64,000 nucleotides of DNA from an uncultured Collinsella sp. (GCA_900551815.1 URXE01000001.1:1-64000); one strand, 5' to 3'; counted from the stretch's first letter, positions 19,945-28,866 are shown. Made by a program: numbers and translations. The notes: generated from the letters alone by a model not told the origin.

Positions 19945-20205
19945 ATGAGCAGAAGTCTCAAAAAGGGCCCGTTCGTGGAGACTCGCCTTCTCTCGCGTAT
20001 CACCGCGATGAACGAGGCTGGCAAGAAGGACGTCGTGAAGACCTGGTCCCGCGCGTCCACCATCTTCCCCGAGATGGTTGGTCACACCATCGCCGTCCAC
20101 GACGGCCGCAAGCATGTGCCCGTGTATGTTACCGAGTCCATGGTTGGTCACAAGCTCGGCGAGTTCGCGCCGACTCGTACGTTCCGTGGCCACAAGGCCA
20201 AATAG
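19945..20205 (+). CDS. rpsS: 30S ribosomal protein S19
   Basis: S19 forms a complex with S13 at the 30S head. The 86-residue protein starts [12 protein letters not shown] and has the signatures [20 protein letters not shown] and [18 protein letters not shown] 19945 follows TAGGAGAAAG. It is 14 bp ahead of rplV in canonical order. Confidence 0.97.
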   Translation: MSRSLKKGPFVETRLLSRITAMNEAGKKDVVKTWSRASTIFPEMVGHTIAVHDGRKHVPVYVTESMVGHKLGEFAPTRTFRGHKAK

Positions 20206-20219
20206 GGGGTTAACCGTAA

Positions 20220-20591
20220 ATGGCAACTAAGTCTATTGAAACTGAGGCCACCGAGGTTCGCGCCGTCGCTAAGTACGTGCGTGTTTCCCCCAGCAAGGCC
20301 CGCCTGGTGGTCGATCTGATCCGCCGCAAGCCTGTCGCTCAGGCCTTCGACATCCTCCACTTCTGCGACCGCGCCGTCGCCGTGGATGTCGAGAAGGTTC
20401 TCCGTTCCGCCGTTGCGAACGCCGAGAACAACAACGGTCTGCGTGCCGACAACCTGGTTGTCGCCGCTGCCTATGTTGACGAGGGTCCGACGCTTAAGCG
20501 CATCCGTCCCCGCGCCAAGGGTTCCGCTTCTCGCATTCTGAAGCGTACTTCCCACATCACCGTCGTCGTTGCTCCTCGAAAGGAGGCGTAA
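20220..20591 (+). CDS. rplV: 50S ribosomal protein L22
   Basis: L22 lines the exit tunnel with its beta hairpin. The 123-residue product contains [19 protein letters not shown] and the C-terminal hairpin region [23 protein letters not shown] 20220 follows GGGGGTTAACC. It ends 6 bp before rpsC; its last codons supply the AAAGGAGG ribosome site of rpsC. Confidence 0.97.
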   Translation: MATKSIETEATEVRAVAKYVRVSPSKARLVVDLIRRKPVAQAFDILHFCDRAVAVDVEKVLRSAVANAENNNGLRADNLVVAAAYVDEGPTLKRIRPRAKGSASRILKRTSHITVVVAPRKEA

Positions 20592-20597
20592 AGCTGT

Positions 20598-21308
20598 ATG
20601 GGTCAGAAAGTCTACCCCACCGGCTTCCGTCTTGGCATTACCGAGAACTGGCGCTCCCGCTGGTTCGCAGAGAAGGATTACGCTAAGACCCTCGGTAACG
20701 ATCTCGAGATCCGCAAGTACCTCGAGAAGCGTCTTTCCCGCGCAGCTGTCTCCCGCGTCGAGATCGAGCGCGCTGGCGACAAGGTGAAGGTCATCATCCT
20801 CACCGCTCGCCCCGGCGTTGTCATCGGTAAGAAGGGTGCCGAGATCGATACCCTCCGCACCGAGCTCGAGAAGGTCGCTGGCGTCTCCAAGGGCCAGCTC
20901 TCCGTCGACGTTGTCGAGATCAAGCGCCCCGAGCTCGACGCCAACCTCGTTGCTCAGTCTATCGCCGAGCAGCTCGAGGGCCGCGTTGCCTTCCGTCGCG
21001 CTATGCGCAAGGCTGTCCAGTCCGCCCGCAAGGCCGGCGCTAAGGGCATCCGTATCCAGTGCTCCGGTCGTCTCGGCGGCGCCGAGATGGGCCGTCGTGA
21101 GTGGTACCGCGAGGGTCGCGTGCCTCTGCACACCCTCCGTGCCAAGATCGACTACGGCACGGCTGTCGCCAGCACCACCATGGGCGCTTGCGGCGTGAAG
21201 GTCTGGATCTACCTGGGCGAGAAGCTCCCGGGCCAGCCTGTTCCCAACCCTGCACTCGAGGGCTCTTCCCGTCCTCGTCGTCGTAACTCCGAGAGGAGGG
21301 GTCAGTAG
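20598..21308 (+). CDS. rpsC: 30S ribosomal protein S3
   Basis: S3 shapes the mRNA entry channel together with S4 and S5. The 236-residue protein starts [13 protein letters not shown]. It contains the KH domain loop [13 protein letters not shown] near residues 74-86 and the C-terminal signature [19 protein letters not shown]. Its final base is shared with the first base of rplP. Confidence 0.97.
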   Translation: MGQKVYPTGFRLGITENWRSRWFAEKDYAKTLGNDLEIRKYLEKRLSRAAVSRVEIERAGDKVKVIILTARPGVVIGKKGAEIDTLRTELEKVAGVSKGQLSVDVVEIKRPELDANLVAQSIAEQLEGRVAFRRAMRKAVQSARKAGAKGIRIQCSGRLGGAEMGRREWYREGRVPLHTLRAKIDYGTAVASTTMGACGVKVWIYLGEKLPGQPVPNPALEGSSRPRRRNSERRGQ

Positions 21309-21811
21309 TGCTTGCCCCTAAGCGTATTCTTCACCGCAAGGTGCAGCGTGGCTCCATGAAGGGCCAGGCCAAGGGTAATACCGAGCTGCATTTCGGCGAG
21401 TTTGGTATCCAGGCTCTCGAGGCCCATTGGATCACCAACCGTCAGATCGAGGCCGCTCGTATTGCCATGACCCGCTACATGAAGCGTGGCGGTCGTGTCT
21501 ACATCACGATCTTCCCCGATAAGCCCATCACCAAGAAGCCTGCCGAGACTCGCATGGGCTCTGGTAAGGGTAACCCCGAGGAGTGGGTGGCCGTCGTCAA
21601 GCCCGGCCGCATCATGTTCGAGGTCAAGGGCGTGCCCGAGGAGGTCGCTCGCGAGGCTCTGCGTCTTGCACAGCACAAGCTTCCCATCAAGACCAAGATT
21701 GTTGCTGCCAAGAACGCTGAGCAGCGCATCGAGAAGGAGATGGCTGAGGAGGCCGCTCTCGAGGCCAAGTGGGCTGCTGAGGACGCCGCCGCCGCCAAGG
21801 AGGAGAACTAA
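21308..21811 (+). CDS. rplP: 50S ribosomal protein L16 with C-terminal extension
   Basis: L16 organises the aminoacyl-tRNA site of the 50S subunit. The frame starts at GTG 21308, overlapping the rpsC stop by one base. It begins [15 protein letters not shown] and contains [21 protein letters not shown] and [18 protein letters not shown]. The product is 167 residues, about 25-30 longer than E. coli L16. The extra tail is an Ala/Glu-rich helix ([20 protein letters not shown]). The stop overlaps the rpmC start by one base. Confidence 0.96.
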   Translation: MLAPKRILHRKVQRGSMKGQAKGNTELHFGEFGIQALEAHWITNRQIEAARIAMTRYMKRGGRVYITIFPDKPITKKPAETRMGSGKGNPEEWVAVVKPGRIMFEVKGVPEEVAREALRLAQHKLPIKTKIVAAKNAEQRIEKEMAEEAALEAKWAAEDAAAAKEEN

Positions 21812-22026
21812 TGAAGCCCGCAGAGATTCGTGAGCTCTCGGACGCTCAGCTCGTTGAGAAGCTGAAGGAAATGCGCGCCGAGCTCTTTAACCTTCGTTTC
21901 CAGATGGCCACCAGCCAGCTGGACAACACCGCTCGCGTCAACACCGTGAAGAAGGACATCGCTCGCGTCCTCACGGAGCAGCGCGCCCGCGAGATCGCAG
22001 CGGAGAAGTCCGCTGTCGCCGAGTAG
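21811..22026 (+). CDS. rpmC: 50S ribosomal protein L29
   Basis: L29 is a small helical protein near the tunnel exit. The 71-residue product has ELSDAQLVEKLKEMRAELFNLRFQ followed by the family signature NTARVNTVKKDIARVLTE. It is fused translationally to rplP by a TAATG overlap, and rpsQ follows after 16 bp. Confidence 0.96.
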   Translation: MKPAEIRELSDAQLVEKLKEMRAELFNLRFQMATSQLDNTARVNTVKKDIARVLTEQRAREIAAEKSAVAE

Positions 22027-22042
22027 GACCTAAGGAGAGAAC

Positions 22043-22303
22043 ATGACTGATTCGCGTAACTCGCGTAAGGTCCGTACGGGTGTCGTTACCTCCGTCTCCG
22101 GTGCCAAGACCATTGTTGTCACCATCACCGAGCGCAAGCGTCACCCCAAGTACGGCAAGATGATGACCAGCTCCAAGAAGCTGCACGCTCACGACGAGGA
22201 GTGCACGGCTGGCGTGGGCGATACCGTCCGCGTTATGGAGACCCGTCCTATGTCCAAGATGAAGCGTTGGCGCCTCATCGAGGTCGTCGAGCGCGCTAAA
22301 TAA
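22043..22303 (+). CDS. rpsQ: 30S ribosomal protein S17
   Basis: S17 is a primary 16S rRNA-binding OB-fold protein. The 86-residue product has RKVRTGVVTSVSGAKTIVV, ERKRHPKYGK and GDTVRVMETRPMSKMKRWRL. ATG 22043 follows AAGGAGAGAAC. A 118-bp spacer with a foldable element then precedes rplN, unusually long for this tightly packed operon. Confidence 0.97.
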   Translation: MTDSRNSRKVRTGVVTSVSGAKTIVVTITERKRHPKYGKMMTSSKKLHAHDEECTAGVGDTVRVMETRPMSKMKRWRLIEVVERAK

Positions 22304-22330
22304 GCAGTCGCTCTTACGACTTGTACGTTT

Positions 22331-22396
22331 CCGAAGATGTGCGTATGCCTGGTTTGCATACCACAGGCCGTCTAAAGGCTGCGCACCTCTCTTCGG
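22331..22396 (+). ncRNA. Candidate three-stem RNA element upstream of rplN
   Basis: The closing stem pairs 22331-22343 (CCGAAGATGTGCG) with 22382-22396 (CGCACCTCTCTTCGG). Inside it are a hairpin TATGC/GCATA at 22344-22360 and a second CAGgCC/GGCTG at 22364-22381, giving a three-way junction. It lies in the only long spacer inside this half of the operon, 25 bp before rplN. It could be a binding site for a ribosomal protein or a processing site. The structure is by eye only. Confidence 0.45.
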
Positions 22397-22421
22397 TTCT
22401 TAGTTCGGAGGAACATCTACC

Positions 22422-22790
22422 ATGATTCAGATGCAAACCATGCTGAACGTCGCCGACAACTCCGGCGCTCGCAAGATTCGCTGCATCAAGGTGCTTGGCG
22501 GTTCCAAGCGTCGTTATGCAGGCATCGGCGATGTGTTCATCGGTGCTGTCCAGGAGGCTACCCCTGGCGCCAACGTCAAGAAGAAGGACGTTGTCCGTTG
22601 CGTCGTCGTTCGCACCGTTAAGGAGATCCGCCGCAAGGATGGCTCCTACATTCGCTTTGATGAGAACGCCTGCGTTGTCATCAACAACGATGGTTCGCCC
22701 GTCGGCACCCGTATCTTCGGGCCCGTCGCTCGCGAGCTTCGTGACAAGAAGTACATGAAGATCGTCTCGCTCGCTCCCGAGACCCTGTAG
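22422..22790 (+). CDS. rplN: 50S ribosomal protein L14
   Basis: L14 lies at the subunit interface and contacts 16S helix 14. The 122-residue product starts [21 protein letters not shown] and has the signature [20 protein letters not shown] and the [22 protein letters not shown] end. ATG 22422 follows CGGAGGAAC. It is 13 bp ahead of rplX. Confidence 0.97.
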   Translation: MIQMQTMLNVADNSGARKIRCIKVLGGSKRRYAGIGDVFIGAVQEATPGANVKKKDVVRCVVVRTVKEIRRKDGSYIRFDENACVVINNDGSPVGTRIFGPVARELRDKKYMKIVSLAPETL

Positions 22791-22803
22791 TTAGGGGAGA
22801 TAT

Positions 22804-23109
22804 ATGTATATCAAGAAGGGCGATAAGGTCCAGGTTCTCTCTGGTAAGGATCGCGGCAAGCAGGGCGTTGTCCTGCGTGCTCTCCCCGCCGAGAACAAGG
22901 TCGTTGTCGAGGGCGTTTCGGTCGTCAAGAAGGCCGTCAAGCCCAACGCTGCCAACCAGCAGGGCGGCATCGTTTCGCAGGAGGCTCCCATCGACGCCTC
23001 CAACGTCAATCTCGTTTGCCCCGAGTGCGGTAAGGTCACCCGCGTCGGTCACGAGAAGGACGGCAAGAACAAGCTGCGCGTCTGCAAGAAGTGCGGCCAC
23101 AAGTTCTAA
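22804..23109 (+). CDS. rplX: 50S ribosomal protein L24
   Basis: L24 initiates 50S assembly. The 101-residue product starts with the KOW domain ([18 protein letters not shown]). It ends with a complete Cys4 zinc-ribbon-like motif, [11 protein letters not shown] ... CKKCG. ATG 22804 follows GGGGAGATAT. In nearly all bacteria rplE follows directly; here a terminator follows and rplE is 35.3 kb downstream. Confidence 0.97.
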   Translation: MYIKKGDKVQVLSGKDRGKQGVVLRALPAENKVVVEGVSVVKKAVKPNAANQQGGIVSQEAPIDASNVNLVCPECGKVTRVGHEKDGKNKLRVCKKCGHKF

Positions 23110-23135
23110 GCTGCCCGCAACATCAAGTTGCTAGC

Positions 23136-23171
23136 AAAGGCCCGGATGCCCCACGGCATCCGGGCCTTTTT
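23136..23171 (+). terminator. Strong terminator ending the rplC-rplX unit
   Basis: The stem AAAGGCCCGGATGCC pairs with GGCATCCGGGCCTTTTT around a four-base loop, 26 bp after the rplX stop. It shows that the S10/spc transcript truly ends here. Confidence 0.93.
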
Positions 23172-23177
23172 CTATCC

Positions 23178-23381
23178 CCACTCATTGGGGACAGACTTAA
23201 ATGAGTGGCCGTTGATTGGCAGTCATTGGGGACAGACTTAAATGACTAGTCGTTTGGGACGTTCTTAAACGACTAGTTGATAGGGACGGTCTTTAGATCT
23301 GTATATCTGGCCATCTAGGATAGGCTTCAACGAAAGCGGCACCTAGGGACAGTCCTTCGATGTCTGGTGCCCCCAGAGGGG
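23178..23381. repeat. Cluster of GGGACAG-loop hairpin repeats downstream of rplX
   Basis: Three successive hairpins keep the loop but change both stem arms together. They are CCACTCATT/AATGAGTGG (23178-23208), AGTCATT/AATGACT (23221-23247) and ACTAGTCGTTT/AAACGACTAGT (23245-23277), with loops GGGGACAGACTTA, GGGGACAGACTTA and GGGACGTTCTTA. Two weaker relatives follow: GGGACGGTCTTTAGATC near 23284, and GGCACC/GGTGCC near 23339-23372 enclosing GGGACAGTCCTT. This resembles REP sequences mobilised by Y1 transposases. No transposase gene is in the window, and no gene lies in 23110-23634. Confidence 0.7.
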
Positions 23382-23535
23382 TGAAGTAATACAGCTGGCT
23401 CTGTCTTTAGGGCTTTGGTGCTCCGCCCCTATATGTTTCACAAGGATTGTCGCATGCGCATTTACGCGCAGAGTCTTGCGCGATAATGCGCATAACCGCG
23501 CAAACATCTGCTAACTATGGTTAAATAATGACAGA

Positions 23536-23575
23536 TAAACAAATAAACACGCAAATACAAGCAAATAAGCGCGCA
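23536..23575 (+). promoter_or_regulatory. Candidate DeoR-type operator (direct CAAATA repeats)
   Basis: CAAATA occurs at 23540, 23552 and 23562, 12 and 10 bp apart, followed by CAATTG. DeoR-family repressors such as FruR and LacR commonly bind direct repeats with a CAAA core. These lie about 65-95 bp upstream of the oxidoreductase-deoR operon, in an AT-rich patch. Autoregulation by the DeoR protein encoded at 24718 is a reasonable inference. Confidence 0.4.
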
Positions 23576-23634
23576 ATTGTGCGAATATAGGGCTGTTAGA
23601 AATGAAGAACCTTCGATGACTCAGGAGGCACATG

Positions 23635-24714
23635 ATGGTAGATTCCAAACAGGCTCCGCTCGATGCCGAGGCAGCCGCAAAGGCGGCGTTTGCCTCGGTC
23701 CAGGATCAGCCGTTCCCCGATGATATCTTTACGGCCCCCGAGCTCCGCTGGGCCGTGATCGGGTGCGGCGTTATCGCCAACCAAATGGCCCAGTCCCTCG
23801 CTCTGGCCGGTCGCAAGCTCGCGGGTGTCGCCAACCGTACGCCGTCCAAGGCCCAGGCTTTTGCCGAGCAGTATGGTGTCGAGAAGGTGTACGAGACGGT
23901 TGAGGACCTCTACGCCGATCCGGACATCGACGCCGTCTATATCACCACGCCGCACAACACGCATATCACCTATCTGCGTGCCGCGCTGGCCGCCGGCAAG
24001 CATGTGCTCTGCGAGAAAGCCATTACCCTCAACTCCGCCGAGCTCGACGAGGCCCGTGCCATCGCCGACGAGCATAACGTGGTCCTTATGGACGCCACCA
24101 CGGTGCTTCACATGCCGCTGTATCAGGAGCTGCGCCGTCGCATGGATGCTGGCGAGTTCGGCCGCATGAATCTCGCTCAGCTCAACTTTGGCAGCTACAA
24201 GGAGTACGGCGATCTGACCAATCGCTTCTACAATCGCAACCTTGCCGGCGGCGCCATGCTCGACATTGGCGTGTATGCGCTCTCCGTCATGCGCCTGTTT
24301 ATGGCGAGCCAGCCCGCTGAGGTTGTCTCGCTGGGCAACACCTGTGAGACCGGTGTCGACGTTGCGGGCGGCATTGTCTGCCGTAACGCCGAGCAGCAGC
24401 TGGGCGTCGTGAGCCTTACGCTCCACTCCAAACAGCCCAAGCGCTCGGTCATCAGTTTCGATAAGTGCTATATCGAGGTCAACGAGTATCCGCGCGCCGA
24501 CCATGCGACCATCGTGTGGACTGCGGACGGTCACCGTGAGGAGGTCCACACTGGCACCGAGGCATACGCTCTGTGCTACGAGATGGCCGACCTGGAGAAG
24601 GCCGTTGCCGGCGATGATTCGAAGCGCGAGCTTCTGGGCTATGCTTCCGATGTTATGGAGCTGATGACCAAGCTCCGAGCCGATTGGGGAGTCGTGTACC
24701 CCGAGGAGGAGTAA
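23635..24714 (+). CDS. Gfo/Idh/MocA family NAD(P)-dependent oxidoreductase
   Basis: Family members oxidise sugars, inositols or sugar acids with NAD(P). The 359-residue protein has a Rossmann domain (AVIGCGVIANQMAQSLALAG near residues 38-57), VYITTPHNTH and the active-site CEKAITLN with the conserved EK lysine. A substrate-binding domain follows, with GGAMLDIGVYAL. AGGAGG is six bases from ATG 23635 but only three from ATG 23632, so I prefer the former. It ends 3 bp before a DeoR regulator, which suggests a sugar-linked substrate; which one is unknown. Confidence 0.88.
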   Translation: MVDSKQAPLDAEAAAKAAFASVQDQPFPDDIFTAPELRWAVIGCGVIANQMAQSLALAGRKLAGVANRTPSKAQAFAEQYGVEKVYETVEDLYADPDIDAVYITTPHNTHITYLRAALAAGKHVLCEKAITLNSAELDEARAIADEHNVVLMDATTVLHMPLYQELRRRMDAGEFGRMNLAQLNFGSYKEYGDLTNRFYNRNLAGGAMLDIGVYALSVMRLFMASQPAEVVSLGNTCETGVDVAGGIVCRNAEQQLGVVSLTLHSKQPKRSVISFDKCYIEVNEYPRADHATIVWTADGHREEVHTGTEAYALCYEMADLEKAVAGDDSKRELLGYASDVMELMTKLRADWGVVYPEEE

Positions 24715-24717
24715 GCG

Positions 24718-25464
24718 ATGCTTGCGGAAGATAGGCTCAACGCGATCGTGTCGATGGTGCAGCAGGCCGGCTCGGTTACCGTGCCGGAGCTTGCCGAAGC
24801 CCTGGGCGTGACACCGTCCACCATTCGCCGTGACTTGCAAACGCTCGACCGCGCGCACCGTATCGCCAAGGTGCACGGAGGCGCGACGAGTCTGGAGCGC
24901 GCGCACGTGACGCGCGACCTGACGATCGGCGAGCGCAGCGATCTCCATAACGACGACAAGGAGCGTATCTGCGCCCGTGCGGCGGCGCTTGTGGAGCCCG
25001 ATAGCTTTGTGTATATCGATTCGGGCTCCACGACCCTCAAGCTCATCGAGCATCTTCCGCGCCTTGAGGGCGTCACCTATGTGACTGATTCCGTGCTTCA
25101 CGCTCAGCACCTCGCTTTGCGCGGCATGCGCACCGTGGTGCTGGGCGGCGAGCTCAAGCCCGAGACCGAGGCGCTCGTCGGTCCCGATGCCTTGGCAACT
25201 CTGGACCGCTATAACTTCAACTGCGGCTTTTGGGGTTCCAATGGCATCGCCGCCGAGCAAGGTCTCACCACTCCGGATATCGAGGAAGCGCAGGTCAAGC
25301 GTATCTCGATGCGCCACACGGCCAAACGCTTCGTAATCTCGGACGCCAGTAAATTTGGCATGGTGGCGCCCGTCAAGTTCGCGGACTTCCGCGATGCAAC
25401 GATCATCACTGCGGGCGAGGTGCCCGCCAAGTACCAGTCGATGGACAACGTCATCACGGTCTAG
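24718..25464 (+). CDS. DeoR/GlpR family transcriptional regulator
   Basis: This cytoplasmic repressor of sugar metabolism has 248 residues. The N-terminal helix-turn-helix (VTVPELAEALGVTPSTIRRDLQTL would be the core, about residues 21-44) ends in the family motif AKVHGGA. The C-terminal DeoRC sensor domain has YIDSGSTTLKLIEHL and VLGGELKPETEALVGP, the usual phosphosugar site. It is in one operon with the preceding oxidoreductase and probably controls it through the CAAATA repeats upstream. Confidence 0.9.
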   Translation: MLAEDRLNAIVSMVQQAGSVTVPELAEALGVTPSTIRRDLQTLDRAHRIAKVHGGATSLERAHVTRDLTIGERSDLHNDDKERICARAAALVEPDSFVYIDSGSTTLKLIEHLPRLEGVTYVTDSVLHAQHLALRGMRTVVLGGELKPETEALVGPDALATLDRYNFNCGFWGSNGIAAEQGLTTPDIEEAQVKRISMRHTAKRFVISDASKFGMVAPVKFADFRDATIITAGEVPAKYQSMDNVITV

Positions 25465-25480
25465 CGATGGGACAAGGCCA

Positions 25481-25519
25481 AAACCACCACAAAGGTGCCT
25501 GTCCCCATTGTGGTGGTTT
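25481..25519. repeat. Hairpin repeat between convergent genes (GGGGACAG family, reverse orientation)
   Basis: The perfect 12-bp arms AAACCACCACAA and TTGTGGTGGTTT enclose a loop with GGTGCCTGTCCCC, the reverse complement of GGGGACAGGCACC. It belongs with the 23178-23381 hairpins by its loop core. Its position between the ends of deoR and the pseudouridine synthase suggests it also serves as a bidirectional terminator. Confidence 0.7.
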
Positions 25520-26177
25520 AGGGCTCCCAGGGGCAGGGGGCTTCGATGTGGATGGGCTCGCCGGTTACGGGATGCGTAAAGGACACGCTGTGGGCATGGA
25601 GCATCAGGCCGCAGGGACGCGGCGTGCCGTAGAGCTCGTCGCCCACCAGGGGATGACGCTCGCTCGCCAGGTGCACGCGGATCTGGTGTTTGCGGCCGGT
25701 GAGCAGCTCGACATCGATATACGAACGCGTGGGCAGGCCTCGGCGGCTCTTAAGGCGCTTGAGCACCTTCACGCGCGTTTGAGACGGCTTGCCGCTGGCG
25801 CCGACGCGCATCTTTCGGCTGTCGTGACGGTCGCGGGCGATGGGCTTGTCGATGAGCTTTTCGTTCCAGTCGATCTTGCCCTCGGCGAGCGCCAGGTAGT
25901 GCTTCTCGAAAGCGTGGTCGATCACCATCTGGTCAAAGGCGGGCTGCGTCTGCTTGTCGAGCGAGAACAGCACCACGCCGGTGGTGTCGCGGTCCAGGCG
26001 GTTGAGCGGCTGCATGTCGGTCGCGGCAAAGCCGTCGCCCATCGCCAGCAGCAGGTCGCTGGCGTAGTCGGTGAGCGTGCGCTCGCCGGTGCCGTCGCCG
26101 TGGACGATCATGCCGGCGGGCTTGTCGATGGCCATGAGCCAGGCGTCGCAGTAGAGGACTTGAGGTTCTTCGTTCAC
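25518..26177 (-). CDS. RluA family pseudouridine synthase
   Basis: This enzyme isomerises uridine to pseudouridine in rRNA or tRNA. The 219-residue protein carries the catalytic motif RLDRDTTG near residues 62-69 with the essential aspartate. It also has KHYLALAEG and the C-terminal GRKHQIRVHLA and HPLVGDELYG. No S4 domain is present. The start is GTG 26177, seven bases after GAAAGG. It lies 15 bp downstream of the U32 gene on the same strand, so the two are likely co-transcribed. The exact target site is unknown. Confidence 0.9.
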   Translation of the reverse strand: MNEEPQVLYCDAWLMAIDKPAGMIVHGDGTGERTLTDYASDLLLAMGDGFAATDMQPLNRLDRDTTGVVLFSLDKQTQPAFDQMVIDHAFEKHYLALAEGKIDWNEKLIDKPIARDRHDSRKMRVGASGKPSQTRVKVLKRLKSRRGLPTRSYIDVELLTGRKHQIRVHLASERHPLVGDELYGTPRPCGLMLHAHSVSFTHPVTGEPIHIEAPCPWEP

Positions 26178-26192
26178 GTGTAAGCCTTTCGG

Positions 26193-28688
26193 TTAGCTGA
26201 TTCCCACAAACATGCAGCCCGAGGTCGCCCCGCGTAGGCGGGCGGCGGGCTTGCGGCCGGTCTGCGCTGCTTCGACGGCACGACGGACGCGGGCGACGGC
26301 ACGGCCCACCTCATCCGTCTCGAGCAGCGTTCCGTCCACCATGAGGCGACGCACGCCGGCGTCGAGCAGCTGAGGAACCTGCGGCGTGAGGTCGATGGGG
26401 TAGGCATCGTACAGGCGAGAGCGGCCGTGGATGTCGGTGCGGACGGGCATGACCTTTCCGTCGATATTCTTGAGCGAGAGCTTGCGGGCACGCAGGCGGC
26501 AGTTGGCACAATCGTGGATGCAGCCATTGGCAACCTGCAGAATGCAATGCTCGCTTGTCATGACGCGCGGGCGGCCAAAGACGGTGATGCCCAGAGCAGC
26601 GGGCGCGGCGGCGCCGAGCGAGACAATCTCGTCGAGCGTGATCTCGGGCGAGAGCCAAAACGCACCGGCGCCGCGCTCGGCAAGCGCCTCCATGCAGGGC
26701 GTGTTGTGCACCGGCAGGCAAGAGCGAATCTCGACCGTGGCGCCAGCCTGCGCGGCCAGGGCAAGCTCGGAGATATTGCCGACGGCGACGGTGGCTCCAG
26801 CATTGATCCAGGGATCGACGCGCTCGTGGTCGACGGCGCGGCAGACCTCGTCGAGTACGGGCACGATACCCTGCTCAAATGCATCGGCGGGGGAGAGCCT
26901 GGCCGCATCGAGCGCGTCGGTGGTCATGTAGATGCGCGTTGCACCCTCCACGCGCGCTGCCTCGGCGGCTTCGAGCGTGGTGACGGCGGCGCAGATCTGC
27001 GGCTCATCGCGGTAATGCTCGGGCGCGGGGCGGGAATCACTGGTTACAATCGCCGGCAACTCGAGCGTTTTCGCACTCTCCTCGTACGGTGCCAGAATGG
27101 CCTCCTCGAGCGCTTTGCAGGCGGCGGCGCGCACCTTGTGCACGGCGGAGAAGCCCATACCGCAGCCGGCGTCGAGCGAAATGTCAAAGCTCGCTGCCTC
27201 AAAGGGCGAAGAGCCCATGCGGCCCACATGCTCAACCAGGTCTGCCGCCTCGACGGCGCGGGTCTTGGCGGCCTCGACGGTAAAGCCGGTGGCGGTGGCG
27301 GTAAGCGCGGGGTCGTCGCAGCAGGTGAGCGTAACGGTAAACGGCTCGCCCAGACGCGCCACAACGGACACGTCTACGGCGCGGCGGCGCAGCACGTCGC
27401 GCTTGAGCGCAGCGCCGGCGGCGTCGATGGCGCGCTGGCTTCGAATCACGCGCACGCGGCAACCCTCGGGCATGCTACGGGGCACGCGGCACTCGATAAC
27501 ATCGCCGGCGGCGGCATCATCGGCGGCAATGGTGGTCAGGAACTGGTCGAACTCATCGTCGTGACGAAGCTCCAGCAAGTCGCCCTTGCCCACGGGCTCA
27601 AACAGCTCAATGCGGGCGATGGCGGCGCGGCGACGGCGGTCGTCGGGCTTGAGGCCGCGCACATCGCGGTTGGCCAGGCGGCTGCCCAGCACCGTGCCCA
27701 CGATCTGGCCGCGGTTGTTGGAGCGCTCGTAGCTCATCATCTCGTCGCCCGAGGTGCCGTCCTGATAGGCGTGCGTAAAGTCGCGGTTGAAGCAGCGCTT
27801 GAGCTGGCGCTGACGGGCGGTTTCCTCGTCCTTGGCAACGGTGGCTCCGGATAGCATGTCGTCAATTTCGTGACGATACACATCAACGATGGAGTACACG
27901 TAATCGGGCGCTTTCATGCGGCCCTCGAGCTTGAGCGACGCGGCGCCGGCGTCATACAGACGGCGAACAAGCTGTGAGGTGTTGGTGTCGCGTGGGCACA
28001 GCGCACGCTCGCGGCCGGCGGGGGAGAGCGTGCGGCCGTTCTCGTCGATCAGCTCGTAGGGCAGGCGGCAGGGCTGGGCGCACATGCCACGGTTGGCCGA
28101 GCGGCCCGCCATGGCAAAGCTTGACAGCAGGCACAGGCCCGAGTAGCAAAAGCAGATGGCACCGTGGCTAAAGACCTCCAGGTCCACATCGGGCGCGGCA
28201 TCGTGAATGGCGGCAATCTCGTCGATGGAAAGCTCGCGCGAGAGGGTCACGCGGTCGGCGCCCTGCTCGCGGCACCAAAGGGTTCCGCGGTCATCGTGGA
28301 TGTTCGCTTGGGTCGAGATATGCGTCTCGATGCCGGGCATGGTGCGTTTGACCTCAAAGAACAGGCCCCAGTCCTGGATGATGAAGGCGTCAGCGCCCAG
28401 CGTGGAGCAGCGATGGATGAGTTGCAGCGCATCGCCCATCTCGGACTGCTTGATGACGATGTTGACCGTGACGTAGACGCGCGACCCGGCCAGATGTGCG
28501 GCGCGGCAGGCCTGCTCAAAGGCCTCGTCGGTAAAGTTGGTGGCCTTGCGGCGGGCGTTGAAGCTTCCCATGCCGCAGTAGATGGCGTCTGCCCCGGCAG
28601 CGAGTGCGGCGGCAAAGGGCTCCGGGCCTCCGGCGGGGGCCAAGAGCTCGGGTCTGCGGTTGGTGGTTCGACTGGCGGTTGCGGTCAT
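26193..28688 (-). CDS. Peptidase U32 family protein (RlhA-like, with DUF3656)
   Basis: This 831-residue protein starts with PELLAPAGGPEPFAAAL, a U32 TIM-barrel. The cysteine-rich signature is FSHGAICFCYSGLCLLSSF followed by RSANRGMCAQPCR (about residues 170-205). The middle matches the DUF3656 region, and the C-terminal part has another cysteine cluster, CILQVANGCIHDCANCRLR. E. coli RlhA of this build hydroxylates 23S rRNA C2501; others are called collagenase-like proteases. Pairing with a pseudouridine synthase fits an rRNA modification role. ATG 28688 follows a GGCAGGAT site. Confidence 0.85.
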   Translation of the reverse strand: MTATASRTTNRRPELLAPAGGPEPFAAALAAGADAIYCGMGSFNARRKATNFTDEAFEQACRAAHLAGSRVYVTVNIVIKQSEMGDALQLIHRCSTLGADAFIIQDWGLFFEVKRTMPGIETHISTQANIHDDRGTLWCREQGADRVTLSRELSIDEIAAIHDAAPDVDLEVFSHGAICFCYSGLCLLSSFAMAGRSANRGMCAQPCRLPYELIDENGRTLSPAGRERALCPRDTNTSQLVRRLYDAGAASLKLEGRMKAPDYVYSIVDVYRHEIDDMLSGATVAKDEETARQRQLKRCFNRDFTHAYQDGTSGDEMMSYERSNNRGQIVGTVLGSRLANRDVRGLKPDDRRRRAAIARIELFEPVGKGDLLELRHDDEFDQFLTTIAADDAAAGDVIECRVPRSMPEGCRVRVIRSQRAIDAAGAALKRDVLRRRAVDVSVVARLGEPFTVTLTCCDDPALTATATGFTVEAAKTRAVEAADLVEHVGRMGSSPFEAASFDISLDAGCGMGFSAVHKVRAAACKALEEAILAPYEESAKTLELPAIVTSDSRPAPEHYRDEPQICAAVTTLEAAEAARVEGATRIYMTTDALDAARLSPADAFEQGIVPVLDEVCRAVDHERVDPWINAGATVAVGNISELALAAQAGATVEIRSCLPVHNTPCMEALAERGAGAFWLSPEITLDEIVSLGAAAPAALGITVFGRPRVMTSEHCILQVANGCIHDCANCRLRARKLSLKNIDGKVMPVRTDIHGRSRLYDAYPIDLTPQVPQLLDAGVRRLMVDGTLLETDEVGRAVARVRRAVEAAQTGRKPAARLRGATSGCMFVGIS

Positions 28689-28794
28689 ATCCTGCCTTTC
28701 AAAATGCTCAGATATTCAAAAGTATAGTGGTGCTGTTGCGGCGGACGAGCCCTGTGGCCCAAGCAGGATAAAGTCTTCAGCAGCCCTTGCAGCA

Positions 28795-28866
28795 AAAATG
28801 ATCTGTTTCCCTCCGTCCCCTATGGATCACCTAATCCGATGGGGACGGAGGGAAACAGATCATTTT
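28795..28866. repeat. Perfect 26-bp inverted repeat (REP-like) between U32 and ridA genes
   Basis: The arms 28795-28820 and 28841-28866 are exact reverse complements. The left begins AAAATGATCTGTTTCCC and the right begins GGGGACGGAGGGAAACAG. The 20-bp centre can pair GGAT/ATCC. A half copy with one changed base is at 29529-29554. No gene is seen in the rest of the 28689-29066 interval. Near 28920-28950 are AT-rich GATAAATTATT and GATAATAATC stretches that may belong to the ridA promoter. Confidence 0.85.
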
